DNA from: Sarcomyxa edulis
Lineage: Eukaryota; Basidiomycota; Agaricomycetes; Agaricales; Mycenaceae
NCBI GenBank assembly: GCA_009761415.1
Contig: QUOL01000005.1
Span: 1,736,001-1,800,000, forward strand
Reading direction: 5' to 3'
Length of the DNA stretch: 64,000 bases
Numbering within the stretch: position 1 is the first letter of the stretch; every line of letters starts with the position of its first letter. Under the pieces are notes generated by a model. That model had not been told where the DNA came from and made no database searches. It worked only from the letters and a program-made list of their open reading frames with translations. A program made the translations under genes and the position numbers. Shown in pieces: positions 22,583 through 35,559 of the stretch.

Positions 22583-25500
22583 ATGACTAGCAATACTTCC
22601 GAGGCATGGTCCCCGACCTACGGGACCGCTACTTTCACATCGCTATCTCCTACTCAGACACCAATGTCTCCATCAAGGCTATCCTCTGACCTTTCTGGTG
22701 TGTTCGAATCACTCATGCGCTATGTTCGTGTCTAACAGTCTCTAGAATCACATCGACAATCCTCCGAGGGCGACGAAGATGACTCTGCTCACCGAATGAG
22801 ACGCATCACCGTTTCTCCCACACAAAACTCAAACACAAACTCAGACACTGACAGTCTATCTTACGCAGACGACAACTCTATCAATGACGCAGCCGAGGTT
22901 GAGGCAGCTCTCAACTCTCTAGATGAAGAACTCGATAATACTCAAGATGCTCTTACACAATGGTCGCGCAGCTCGACTTCTGACCTTCCATCAACTTACG
23001 GTTCGGACACAGGGACCAGCCCGTCCTATGTCACACGTCCCCTAGCGGACCCCCGTATTCGACTGAGTACTATCACTGAAAGGACTGAAAACTCACGTCC
23101 GACTTCACAAGCCTTTTCGACGACAGTCCACACCAGACCAGCTAATCCCACTCCCGACGCGTTGCGACGTTCCGCTTTCTTGAGTGGGACATCTTCTCCA
23201 TCCTCCCATTCTCGTTCATCCACTGATCCAGGGGATCGTGGATTACCGCCCCCGGGACGCGCGACAGAACTCATCGCCGTTTTCGAAGTCAAGAGCCCTT
23301 CTGGCCATTCGAGAACAGCCTCTGCCCCTGGGGGACCCCGAACTCCTAGTCCTTACATGACTGCAAGCCAGTCTACGCCAAATTTACCGAGCAGCAGTGT
23401 AGGTTATGGATATGGAAGCACCACCGGATACGGATATGGTAGCACGGGCTATGGTTATGGTTCTAGATCCTCTTCCCCGACTAAATCAAAATCTAGTTCA
23501 TCAACATCTTCTGGTACAGGTCCTGTCACTATGTCGTCTTTCCTCTCTCCACCTCCCAGAGCTACTACCTCTCTTTCCACCGAGTCGCGATTGAGGCCAA
23601 GTAGTCCAGGGACGGGGACGTATCTGAGTCCAAGCACGTACACTAACACGTTCACCACCACGGGAACTACTGCAACTAACACCAATACTTTCACCGCGAC
23701 GACTCCTACCGCATCATCATTGCGTCGTCCTCAAACATCTCCACGCTCACCATTAACATCCGTGCGCAACATTGTCGCAGCCTGGAAAGAACGAACACCT
23801 CTTGGCGCTCGCACGATGGGAAAATCATCAGCTCCTGAGTCGGCCAGCAGCGTATCACCTACAGAAGGTGATAGCTTATTTGGTATGAGGAGAAGGGCTC
23901 AGAGAGCGGGAACGAGGTTGAGGGATACTGGGAGAGATTTGCCTCCGTTACCTCAGGAAGCTCCAGCCAACAGCCCTACTACTCCAAGAAGAAGTGGTAG
24001 TATCCGCAGCATTGGTCTTCCTCCTGGTTTTGACGCGGGAGAGTTGAGCGCGTATACCCAGAGCAATGAAGCGGTGAGTTGTTTTGGGCAATATATTTCC
24101 ACGGTTTATACTGACCTCGATCGTGATTCATTATCGAAGCCCCTCCATATCGGTCTACTCTGGTATCTCAATGTTCACGCACCTCCTCCCTATAGATGGC
24201 AAAGGTGTCAAGCACTTCTTTATCCTCATCTTCTCCTTTTGTCGTGGCTCGCTCCTGGTGGAGGACGTGGAATCGTTGCACTCGATTTGTTAAACTGCAC
24301 TAACGTGCAATCTGCCCCCTCGCCTACGCATCCTAGCGCACGCGACGATGTTGGGACTGTCGCTGCCAGACTTCAGAGCAGTGAGAGGGACGGGCAACCT
24401 CTGATGGACATGCTAGTCCCGTTCCATATGTTGTACGCTGACGGTGTCGAACGACTCGCAGCAGAAAGTTTGTTGGAGAGACAGAAATGGGTCAACAGGC
24501 TTTGGTAAGAATCTTCTTCAGTCATCACAGTTCGATTGTTCCTCATCCTCATTTTGGCGTTCATTAGGGAAGCTGTTCATCCATCCCCGGCTGCCCTGCC
24601 CGAATCCTCGACGCGTTCTCGTTCACCTACGGGATCAGTTGGTTCCATTCGCACCATTCTTTCTACTTCTAGCCATATGAGCAACAGCAGCTCTGGTTCG
24701 CGGTCTACAATATTCCTCCCTCCTCTTAGTGAAATCCCAGACATGTCCGACGTGTTATCTTCCAACAACGAAAGTCCAAAATCGCACGTCTTTCGACGAA
24801 CGTCACTGGTGTCATCGCATCATACTGGCACAGTCGACGACACGGTGATTTCGAACCAGCAGTATCTGTATCCTGGAGATCCACGTGTAATCACGCCCAG
24901 TCGGGGTAATTCTTTGAGACGGACGAGTTCAATGACCGATTTGGACGAGGAATTCGCGTCTGCCGTAAATCGTGCTAGAGGAGCGCGTCCTGGACTTGGA
25001 TTTGCGCGAAGTGTAGTTCTAGGTGTCGGATCTCCGGTCACTGTGTCCAGTGGTCCTTCTCTTGGAGCGGACGTCTTCGTTACACCACCACCTAGTAGTG
25101 TGGGGAGAGGTAGTGATAGGTCGAGGACTCCGAGGGGGAGTGCCTCTACGTCGTCCATCTCCGACGAAGCTTTCTTCTCTGCTGGCTCGGGGTCAGGAAC
25201 GAGCAGTACGAATCTCTCGTCGTTTTACTCTCAAACATCTTTTACACGGGATAGGACAACGACTGGGTTGATAACTGATGAGACGGTCGGATTCGCTTCT
25301 GGCGGATCTAGCACACAGATCGTTCCTTCCACTTTGTCAATTAGGCGTACGGAATCTGCGTCTTTCTTAGGTGATTCTCATGATTCTAGTTCAGGATCTG
25401 GATCGTACACACCTTCATCGACATCACCTTCTCGTACGACGCTGTCCAGAACAGGAGGTGTACGCCGGAGAATGGGTAGAGCCTCTTCCAGGTCTCTATC

Positions 25501-28500
25501 GTCCTCGTATCAATATGGTTCTGGTACAGATGAGTCATCAGACAAAGAGAATTCGGGGAGCTACACTCATTCTTCGGATGACTTCACACCCTCCGGAACG
25601 CGTTCATCTGACGAGACTGGTTATGATGTTTGTCATTCATCTGACCTGTCTGATTTCACTCCCTATACGTATACTACTACGACGCGCTCCAGTTCTAACA
25701 CTCCAGTTCCTCCCTCGTCTTCATCGTCGTCTGGTCGAAGCAGTTCCGACGAAGCGTTCGTCACAGCATCACAAGGCAGCTCAGATTATGTAACGGCGAA
25801 GACTCCATCTACTTCGTATGAATCGTTGCCCACAATCCCTTCTGACTCGGAATATAGCACTGCAGAGGAAGCGCCGTCTACAGAGTATGTGACGGCTTCG
25901 GAACCACCTACGGATTCGGAGTATATTACGGCGGAGTTATGTCCCACCGAGCCCTCTACGGAGTACGAGACGGCAGAGCCTAAAGATATACCGTCTATCC
26001 CTACAACGCCTCGCATTTCTGAACCTGAAATCGAAATAGAGCAAGACCTGGAGGAAGAAGAAAGGGAAGAAGATGAAGAGACGAAAAGTATAGGGCGAGT
26101 CCCATCAATTATCGGCAGTATCCCATCAGCTTTGTCGGAATTGGACCTTTTCGGGCCCGTGAGCGATCGTTATGTATCCCCTCAAAATATTCCGTTACCT
26201 CTATCGGAGACCTCGTCGTATTATGAGTCCGAGTCCGGATCAATCATCAGTTCATCTCCAACACCGTCGTCTGACGAGATATCAGACGTTCCGACGCCAA
26301 CCTCAATCCTCACCCCTTCAGTGGAGGAGAGCCCAGATGAGTCGGTTACGCGTACAGAGGCTGCGTCCACAGAACCGCACCTACCTACGTCGCTTTCGAC
26401 TCCCACGGAATCCTCCCTGACTTCTACGACAGTCAGTGATCTCAGTCCTTCAAGCACTTATCCACCTTCGCCCCCACGTCCTCTCCCTACCTGGGGACAG
26501 GAAAGTAATCTATCTTATGAATCCTCACAGCTGGGTCCATCACCATCTGTTCGGTCTCTTGCATTGCAGGAGGGGCTTGAGACCTCATTCGACACTTCCT
26601 TGTTGAGGCCAAGTGGATCTTCGTTGTTGTCGTCGTTAGATCGGCTCACGCCCATATCTGATACTCCAACCCCTTTGACTTCAATTTCTCCTGTAAGTAT
26701 CACTCCGTCATCTCTAACGTCTTCAATTTCTTCGCCTGGTGTTCCAACGCCTTCGAGTATCAGTTCTTCCACCGTTTTCTCGACGTCGTCCTCTTCACTC
26801 GAAAGGACGCCTTCTATTGTATCTCAGGCCTCCATCAGCTCTGACATATTTGATTCTCGATCGCTCATCGAAGAACCCTTTCTGGGTGAAGAGCCTTCGA
26901 CTGAGCCTTCCCTCCTTACTACACATCGTCCAGAGAGTTCTCAGCGATTGGTAAGCAGGTTCCCATTTTCTGTTATCATATAAATGTTGACGAATCTCTC
27001 TATAGCTATCCCCTGCGCCTGCATCAAGCCGAAGTCTCTGGACTCCGGAAGGAACTATAAGCGTTAGCATCAGCACTCCCAGTGGTCAGACGCCTTCCGT
27101 ACATTCAGATCTCCGGACTGCAACTTCGTCGGAAGCCTCGCAACCTGTTCAGCCTGCTCGAGGTATTCTGCACGACGACATCAATCAACTGTTGCAGTAT
27201 CTTTATGGGATCGACCAAGTCCGAGGACAGGAGAACCGTGACTTGGCTGCCAATGTACAGCGGGTCAGGCAGGAATTAGAAGATCTGGCGGACTTTTTGC
27301 GACGGGAACCATCACCGACGCCAGTCGTCGCGCCATCTGCGCCACCTGCACCTATACCTCTGGTCGACCGCCAAGTTGAGACAAGTGCTGTAGGCTCCCC
27401 TGAGCAGCGCATTCGCGAGTTGACACCTGTGCCGTCACTTCGTCTCAGCCGTTTCCCCAGTACTCGCTCTTCGAGCTCTGTCGGTAGCTTTTTGTCTTCA
27501 CATCATTCAGATGATTTTAGCTTGCTAGAGTCCTACCCGGCAGGAAGACCAGACTCGCCGCGTCCGTGGTCTGAACCGTCTGAACCGTCTGACTCATCCT
27601 CTTCATCTTCGTCTCCAGAGCCTACTGAACTTTCGGCATCATCCTCGCCTTCATCGATATCGTATCCCGGAAGCTCAAGATCCTCCTCTTCGCCTCCCCT
27701 CCCTCCAAGCTCCCCAAGCATCTCCTCCGGTGGTTCGACTTCCACCGTGCGCCCTCCGCGTCCCCCTCCAGACATCCTGTCAGCGCTGAACCCCCTTCGA
27801 GATCAACTCAATGCGCTCTGGCAGGGTCAAGTCTCGACCAACCACATGTTGGATGAACTTCGCGGGCGTAGGCCAGTTTCTTCGGATAGCACAGAATTGA
27901 CCGAAAGACTACAGAGGATTGAAGACTTGATGAGAGTCCTCCTTGAACAACCTCGTGGTGTTCCTGTTACTATGCCTATACCTGAACCTGTGCATGCGCC
28001 TCCGCCTGTACCTGTCACGCAGCCAGAGGAGCAGTCTCCATCTGATCTCGAATCATCGGTTGAGGGCGGCGAACTAGAGGGTCTCTACGAAGGCGTGTCA
28101 GGTGCACCTGCTCCTCAGCCTCCTGCCATCCCTATCAGAACGCCTGTACCTACGCCGGCTGGCCCCTCCTTTGTTCAACAACTCGAGGACTTAATAGCGG
28201 CTGGTAGTGTACCACCGCCAGCGTCCGACGTTCCTCCGCCGTTGATTCCATTTTCTTGGCAACCCTCTGATCGTGCAAGACCGGCAATTAGTCCCACTCT
28301 ATCTGGTTATGCAGCTATCCCTCTTCGTCCGGCTACAGAACCGAGATACTTTCCTCGCGAGCCACCACGTCAGCAGCGAGCACCACCTAGAGAACCGCAA
28401 TGGGATCGACGGACACAACAGGAAGATGCAGCCCCAAGTCAAGCTCATAGAGCCGAACCTCCAGTGATACCTACACCTCCTGGTCGCCGGACTATACCAG

Positions 28501-31500
28501 AAAGGCAACCTAGACCAGGTTGGTTCTTTGAATTTCCTCATCATGCAGAATTAACCTAATCGTACACAAATAGGTCCTCGTCCTGAGCCAGTTCTGGTAC
28601 GTCGCCACACGAAATTCAACTCCGCATATGACACTGATTGGTTTGTAGCCTCCGCTTCACGGTGTAGAGCGTGCACCGTCCGCACCGTCCGACCTAGCTC
28701 AAGATCGGAGATCGCCATCGCAGACTTGGTACCGTCCTCCAGCACAGAATGTACGTCTTCTGACTTTCACACTCCGTGTGCTCTCGAGTTGACTCCTTGT
28801 AACCGTAGATCCCTGGTATCCCTCCTTCTGGGCAGCGGCCACAACCATCTTATTTCCCAATGCCAGCGGGGCCGGTAAGTTCCCAGCTTGTTCAAGCATG
28901 AATACCGTTGACTGGTTCCTTCATCTCAGACCGTCGTACAAATGCCTCCCATATTCGATACTTTGATGGAGATTTTAAGGGTATTGTGGTGTAAAATTCT
29001 GCTGATATAATGCGCTTACCCGTCCTTTGTACTTAGGAAAACCGGCTCGCGCAAATGGCCACGGTTGACCAACAAAGAGAATTAATGAGATACATGCGCG
29101 GGTTGAACGGATGGCTAGAGCGCGATGTCCATGATCGTCAAGCAGAGCTCTTAGGAGTTTCTGCACGGCTGGATCAATTGAGAGCTGATCTGAACCAATT
29201 AGGCGCTGGTCGTTTGGGTGTTGGGGTCAGACCGGGTACGTTTTGTCCGTCTTCAATTCTTTTCTTGCCTGACCAAATTGAACAGCTGGACCTCCCGGAG
29301 GCGACGATTCGAGCAGTAGTTCCGACGATGAGCAGGGTAGGCTTCAAGGCGGACCTCCTATGCCAAGACCTCAGCCAACCGGTTTCATGCCTCAGCCACC
29401 TGTTTTTGGGCCTCAGCCCCCTTTTCCGCCAGGCTTTGTGCCCCATGGATTCGTCCCTGATGGTCCTGTAATTCCTAGTGTTGTTCCCGGTTTCGAGCCA
29501 CGTACGCCCACCCCAGCGTTCCAACCAGTCATACCGCCTCCTCCTATCATTGTCAATCAACCTGGGAGGGTTGTTATTCCAGACTTCCCTGGGCAATACG
29601 GTCCGTTGGGTCCTCGTTACCCGGAGCCTGATGTGTACCGTCCTCCTGAGTCCACTGATCAAAACGTCCCTTTCGTACCCCCTCGATATCCTCGCAGTGA
29701 GGGTTCTCGTTCCTCTTCCAGCTCGGAAAGACGGCCTATGGTCGTCCCACCGCCTGGGACGTACCCAATTGACCCTACTGTGATAAATGTTGCGGCTACG
29801 TCTCCTAGCAGCAGTAGCAGTGGTACTGATAGTCCCTCTCATCGTCCTTATCACCCTCATCGAGAAAGAAGTCGCAGTCGCAGTCGAAGTCGTAGTCAAA
29901 GTACCCCGCCAAGCCGTCGTAGCTCCAGACGTCGTCCAAGTGGCGCAGGCGTCCCTGATGTTACACAGGACGACGCAGGTCATCCCCCGATCTCCAGGGT
30001 TCCAAGTCATCCCCAAATCATTCCTATTGTATCTTCTGAGCCCCGGGCGGGTTCACCTCGTCATCCAGATGCACCGCAACCACAACAGCCGACTATTGTG
30101 ATAAATCAACCTCCACAACCTATGCCACAACCTATGCCACCTGGTATGCCAGGGCCGATCCCTTATTATCCTTCACAGGGCCAGACTATTGTATCTGGCC
30201 GAAGTAGATCCAGTTCCCAGTCAAGCGTATCTCAACGTCCTATCATCATCGACCGTCCACGTTCGCACTCTAGATCACGATCTCACTCATACACTCCTCC
30301 GAGTCAGCTTCCGGCGACGATTATTGTTCCCCCATCCGGCCCTCCGATAGATACCTCCCGCTCGCGTCGTTCGCATAGTTCACGTTCTGGTAGTAGATCG
30401 CCTCGCACAATAGTCGTAAGCCAACCTACTGCACAACCGGGGCTTCCTATCGTTCCTGTAATTGATCCACGCCTACCTTTACCCTCTGGTGGTCGTAGGA
30501 CTCCTGAAGTCGTCGTACAGAGAAGCAGCAGCCATTCTAGGCCTGGGTCACCCATCATCGTATCAAGCACTCCTCGACGCTCTCATTCCGGGCGTTCTCA
30601 GCCTCTTGTCGTGATCCCAGGAGGCGATGGGAGCTCTCATAGATCTCGACGGCAACGTTCTCCACACGGCTCGTACTATTCAGAAGCTGATGATGCTAGA
30701 CCTTCTCATCATCGGGGTCGCCCGTCCTCCAGACCACCTCGCAGTCGTGGCTCTCAGTCTCCAGAAGAAGAACAAGGCTCCCGCCGTCCCTCAAGACAAC
30801 GTACCCATCATTCCTCTCGATCTCCAGAAGACGACCGAGGCTCACATCATCCCTCAGTACGATCTGGGCACCGTCGCTCCCTATCTCCAGAGAGGGATCA
30901 CGGCTCACGACATCCATCAGTACGGCCTTCTACACGTCGCCCTCTATCTCCAGAGAGGGATCGAGGGTCGCACCATCCTTCACGCCATCCTTCAGTACGA
31001 TCCACACATCGCTCTCAGTCTCCAGAGAGCCCCTCTCAAGGACCAAGCATTCCGTATTCTCGATCAGTTGCGGATCCAGGGGAACGGCATCCTCTCCCCG
31101 GTCACATGTCTCCCCCAACGAGGGAGGACGATGGAGAGATTCCCCGTCCTGTCATAGTTACTATTCCTAGTCAGCGTGCTATAAGTCCACATCCCACATT
31201 GGTAAGAGTACCAGGACCCGAGCATATTGCCCCGCAACACCCAGAAGGTGACATGGGATTACAGCATCCCTTGAGGACTTCTCCGGGTAAGTCAATTCAA
31301 TATAAATCAGTCATGTTCCTTGGCTCAAATATGTGTCGTCAGGTTACGAACCTTCTCCTTCAGTCTACATACCCGAGGAACAGCATGGTCCCAGTCGACC
31401 TCGTACTCCTCGGTCTCTACGATCCCAAATTTTGGAGACAGATGCACCAGTCATTCCTGTCGTTCAACGTGACACTGGAGGGGCAAAACCGACAGCCCAT

Positions 31501-33439
31501 CGTCCTGAAGGACCTTCTGATTATGAGCCTATTCATCCTCCTGAAGGACTTTTCGAGCCTCAACACCCTGCGGTGGTTGCTCAGCCAGGCAGTCCTACGA
31601 CTTCGGTCGTTCCTATACCTGCTGGGACTCCCATTCCAGGGGGTCTTGCATATGATGATGCTGAACGAGAACGACAGGAGCGATTTGGTGAAGTCGAGAG
31701 GCAATTGTTGGACGCTGCGCGAACTGCTGCTGAAGCTGAAGACCACCGTGAGATGGAATTTAGAAGGAATGAGGAAGACAGACGTCGGATATTCTTGGAG
31801 AGTGAAGAGAGAAGAGATGAAGAAGCGAGGGAGCGCAGGGATCAAGTTTGGCAGGATCTGGAAGCTCGATTGGCTGGACCTCCACCTCAAGTGCAGCCGA
31901 CTGAACCTGAGCACCCTGGTGGTGGTGACAGCGAGTCCATCATCGAATCGATCCGGACCGCTACTCAAGAAGCGGCATCGAGACATGCAAGTGACATCTT
32001 GGAGACCATCAAGCTGGAGAGAGAAGAGTTCGCAAGAGAGAGGGAGGCAGCTGCCGCTGAACGTGAAAGGTTGGTAGCAGAAGCTGAAGCCGAACGAGTC
32101 CGTTTGAACGAAGAACGAGAATCAAGGATAAAGTCGTTGGAAGAAGAACTGGCTAACGTCCGCGCAGAGCTCGAGAATGAGAAACAGCAACGCATCACCG
32201 AGGAGGCGGCGACCAGAGAGAGGGAGGGTCAGGAGAGTCAGGAGAGAGACGAAGCGGTACGAGGCCAATTGGGGGATATCACGAATTTGGTTCAAGAGCA
32301 ACGCGACATGTGTGCCGCCAAAAAGGAACTGATGGACCAACGATGGGAAGAAAAACAAGGAAGGAGAGAAGCAAAAGACGCCAGCATGAATGAACTCCGT
32401 AATATGGTTCAGAAACTCCATGAAGACCTTGAAGCCGATAGAGTTAGAGCAGCTGAGGCGAGGCAAGAAGCCGAAGGCAAACCAGGTATGTCTCTACAAC
32501 TTCATTTAGCTCCTGATGATTGTCTCAATTCCATTCACCATTAGGCATTGAAAAAGTAATCGAAGAGCTCCAGAGGCAGAACGCGGAACAAAGGGAACTT
32601 CTCAATGCTTTGTCTGATAGTGAGTTTGGAGCAAATCTCAACGATGCCTCATTAATCTCTTCTTTTCTTTATCTTCAAGGCTGGCGTGCAGATTGTACGA
32701 GACAACACGGCGAAACTCTCGAAGCCGTTCGTGCTACTGCTCGAGAACAGATTCCATTCAATGTTCAAGGCGTATGTTACAAGTGTTTTGTTTTTCGAAT
32801 GATTTTCTAATCTCTACATCTGATCACAGTACTTGGACGAGTTCAGCAAAGCTTTGGCATCTGAGGTGAGGATGTTGCTGGGAGAAGTGGGCAAACTTCG
32901 CGAAGAAAGACGTGCTCTACAACAGTACGTCTACTCAATCGATCTCTGACCGAGACCAACTAACTTATCTTGTCCTGTCAGCGAACTCGGGTATCTACTT
33001 TGCATGAAATCTAAGTACGGTCCAGGAGGAGAATTTGAACCTGACTGGAAACCACCGCCTGGTGCTCCCGGAGGACCTCCGCTCGATCAGCCGCCTCCCG
33101 ATGCTCCTCCACCACCTCCGGAACTACCACAGCCCGCTAAACCAGGATGGCGTACGGTCACTCCTCGTCGTACCAAGAAGAAGAAGGAAGCTGCACCTCC
33201 TCCGGCCGCTTCTGTGCCTGATCCCAGGCAGCAAACACAGTCTTGGGCTACTTGGCAACGTGCGTACCGGTTTCTTTTTGATTCCACTCTGGTTATTGTG
33301 TGGCTGATTTATGTTACCAGCGGAACCGAGATTGGCGCCGACTCCACCCTCGATCGAGCCAACACTCCTCGTGCCTTCGGTGGGCAGTCCTGGATTATTT
33401 GGACCTAGGTCTCCTCATAGCTCCCAGTATCGAGGTTGA
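22583..33439 (+). CDS. Giant PH-domain, Ser/Pro-rich, coiled-coil protein
   Basis: One gene of about 10.9 kb encodes roughly 3,000 residues. The start MTSNTSEAWSPTYGTATF is spliced to ESHRQSSEGDEDD. After a Ser-rich leader with YGYGS repeats (23400-23470) there is a PH-like domain: VRNIVAAWKERTPLGARTMG, then PLHIGLLWYLNVHAPPPYRW, LLYPHLLLLSWLAPGGGRGI and ERLAAESLLERQKWVNRLWE, ending in the typical PH Trp helix. A Ser/Thr/Pro-rich region of more than 1,500 residues follows. It contains YxTA repeats, an RS-rich segment (SRSRSRSRSQSTPPS) and SPERD repeats. A long charged coiled coil spans about 31680-32480 (EREEFAREREAAAAERERLV). The conserved end reads YLDEFSKALASEVRMLLGEV and LCMKSKYGPGGEFEPDW, with stop TGA at 33437-33439. 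Membrane or cortical scaffolding is a reasonable inference; no catalytic domain is present. Confidence 0.85.
25780..25980 (+). repeat. Coding repeat: five Y-x-T-A motifs in the PH-domain protein
   Basis: Within the Ser/Thr-rich region the protein reads DYVTAKT, EYSTAEE, EYVTASE, EYITAEL and EYETAEP at intervals of roughly 12-27 residues, with Pro/Ser/Thr/Glu between. The regular Tyr-x-Thr-Ala core with acidic flanks suggests a short linear motif array, either a phosphorylation or docking site series. Confidence 0.75.
30757..31030 (+). repeat. Coding tandem repeat: SPExD-GSxHPS units in the PH-domain protein
   Basis: About four degenerate units of roughly 60-70 bases encode SPEEEQGSRRPSRQ, SPEDDRGSHHPSVRSGHRRS, SPERDHGSRHPSVRPSTRRP and SPERDRGSHHPSRHPSVRST. 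Each unit starts with a Ser-Pro and ends in an Arg/Ser-rich part. The array follows an RS-rich segment and is probably disordered and phosphorylated. Confidence 0.75.
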
Positions 33440-34266
33440 ACAAAGGTCCCGTCAATCCGACAGGTTGTGCGTGTCGTGTATTCTGATCTATATCTACGTT
33501 ACTTATATTTACGTTCTAACGATTTAACGATCCATACGATTTTGTTACTCACCAGGAATCTGCAGTCGATATTCCGTTTCCCATCTTGTTGCCCCGATAT
33601 TTTTTCCATGTTGTTGCTCCTCATGCGTTACTATGCGTCGTTCTTCTATGCTTTCGTTTATGGTTTCGCTCTTCATTTACCCGTGTACTTATATCCTAGT
33701 AACGAATACCAAATACCATATTTTTCTGGATTTTCAATTCGAGATGGACACCACACGAGTGTTTGGTAGAACCGCTATAGCCTAACAACCTCCCTTGCAA
33801 GCGCCCAACTGGAAAATTTACTCCATCTTGACTCGATCATCCAAATTTGCTCGGTATAGCTCGGTATCAATTCCGACTTTCAGTCAGTGACGGTGGTTCT
33901 AGACGTTTTTCTAAACACTCTCTCCTTCCTTTGCTTGTTGGTTAGTGCAGCAGCAGTGTAAGTACCCGGGTCCCGGATCACAGTGAGTGACAGCTTCGGA
34001 CTCTCCGCACGCGACTCACAACTCAGTCTTTTGCACATTCAATGACATCTGGCATTCGGAAATCCAAACCTTAGGTCTTGAGACCTCTTAATGTATTGAC
34101 ACGCAGACCTGTTCCTCTGTGGCATATTGAGTCTGTCAGGCCCATGTCTTCATTCTTTCCGATACTGCCGGATGCTCAAGAGGTATATAAACTGGCTACA
34201 GTCCTCTTGACAGGACATTCTGCAATTGTGCATCGCTCTTCAGCAGATCCTTTCACTCTCACTAAA
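33440..34266. other. Intergenic region upstream of the M35 peptidase gene
   Basis: An AT-rich stretch follows the giant gene (33460-33770, probably its 3' UTR). The part next to the peptidase gene is its promoter and includes a TATA box at 34184. No coding potential was recognised. Confidence 0.45.
34184..34190 (+). promoter_or_regulatory. TATA box of the M35 peptidase gene
   Basis: The sequence TATATAA lies 77 bases upstream of the ATG at 34267, a fitting distance for a short 5' UTR. Strong TATA boxes are common in inducible secreted-enzyme genes of fungi. Confidence 0.6.
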
Positions 34267-35282
34267 ATGTTCATCTCAGCCTCTATTATTTCGATTGCCT
34301 TATCTGCATTAGCAGTTACTGCAAGTCCAGCCGTTATATCTCGGTCTGGTACAGACGGTACGTCACATGTTGAGCTCAGGAAATACCAAAAGTACTGACC
34401 CATGCCTGTCATGCGGACAGTAGTCTCTAGGGACAACTCGACCGTCCTTGTTAGTGCTCGTGCCATTCCAGCCGACGCATTACATTTCCCGACTTGCTCT
34501 GATGCAGAAGCAAATGCTGTGAGAGATGCCCTCACTGCGGCAACAGCATACGCTATGGATGCAGTCACGTACGCGTGCACATATCTCATGTCCTTGCTCT
34601 AGAGTGATGACCGTATTTGCACGCTAGATACCTCCAAGCTCATCCCGTCGATGACAATACGGACAACCGTTATCAAGCGTGGTTTGGCACTAAAACCGCC
34701 GAGGGATATAACAGAGTCCTCGGGATGTTCCAAGAAATCAATGGATATTACCAGGGGACTCCTCGTTACGCTGGTGCCCCTGTTCAGCAATGGTATTTCT
34801 ACTGCCATGCCGAGAACGCAGGTGCTGTAACACCTAAACCAGTGTTATGCGACCCTGTCGAGCGCGATGAGTTTGCGAAGGTCCGAGCGACTGTGTGAGT
34901 ATCTACTCGCGTCTACCATCAGCTGGTGTATCTTATGATCGAAACTAGTCTAGGTGTGATGACCCTATGCCCTCAGTTCTGGGCTGCTCCTGCAACAGGA
35001 CACGATTCAAAGGTAAACCTCGAGATATCCCTCATGTTGCGACTGGAGTCTAACCTAATAAAATGAAAGGCCGGAACTCTCATCCATGAGGCTTCTCATT
35101 ACAGAGTCGGAGGTGTATCTGGTACAAACGAGGATATGGCCGAGACATATTCCGTCGACTCGTGCTTGGAGCTCGCTCGTGATCATCCCGACCAGGCTGT
35201 CAACAACGCAGAAAATTACGAATATTTCACTGAGCTCCCCGACCAGTGCCCTCTTGGGAGTTCGAAGTGCACTGTGTCGTAA
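34267..35282 (+). CDS. Secreted M35-family (aspzincin, Lys-N/deuterolysin-like) metallopeptidase
   Basis: The protein starts with a signal peptide (MFISASIISIALSALAVTAS). Four introns give a mature part with FPTCSDAEANAVRDALTAAT, RYQAWFGTKTAEGYNRVLGM, WYFYCHAENAG and LGVMTLCPQFWAAPATGHDS. The zinc site is AGTLIHEASHYRVGG (HExxH). The following GTNEDMAETY supplies the Asp ligand region typical of aspzincins. The end (AVNNAENYEYFTELPDQCPL) also fits the lysine-specific metallo-endopeptidase domain. About 275 residues is short, with a small propeptide. Spacing CHAENAG and Cys residues suggest disulphides. It probably degrades extracellular protein. Introns are near 34357-34421, 34568-34625, 34894-34950 and 35012-35069. 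Confidence 0.9.
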
Positions 35283-35559
35283 TTGACGGGAAGTGTAGTG
35301 CTCTCCTCCAGGAGGTCATGTAAAGTTGACGGCTATGCTAGTTCTCTTCAGCTATCTTTGGTCTCTACTTCTATTACTCTACTCGTTCTATCGATCTGTG
35401 TCAAACGCTCGCTTCAATTGATTTTTAACTGTGTCTCCTCATTCGGTAACTCCAAGTAGCTACGCACCATCCAGCGTGCATATGTTAGATCTACTTAGAC
35501 TCTTGAATCCGCGACGCTCGACATCATGACGAAGGCAATACTCCAATACCGGTATCATC
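35283..35559. other. 3' flank of the M35 gene
   Basis: This stretch up to the inverted-repeat element holds the peptidase 3' UTR and nothing else that I can recognise. Confidence 0.4.

Noticed and set aside
23026..23292. Long antisense frames inside the giant PH-domain gene
   Set aside because: They mirror the Ser/Pro-rich coding strand; the composition bias creates long shadow frames with no domains or splice logic.
29174..30016. 280-codon minus-strand open frame rich in Arg/Thr
   Set aside because: It lies opposite the RS-rich part of the giant gene and is explained by codon bias of Arg/Ser/Pro codons on the plus strand.
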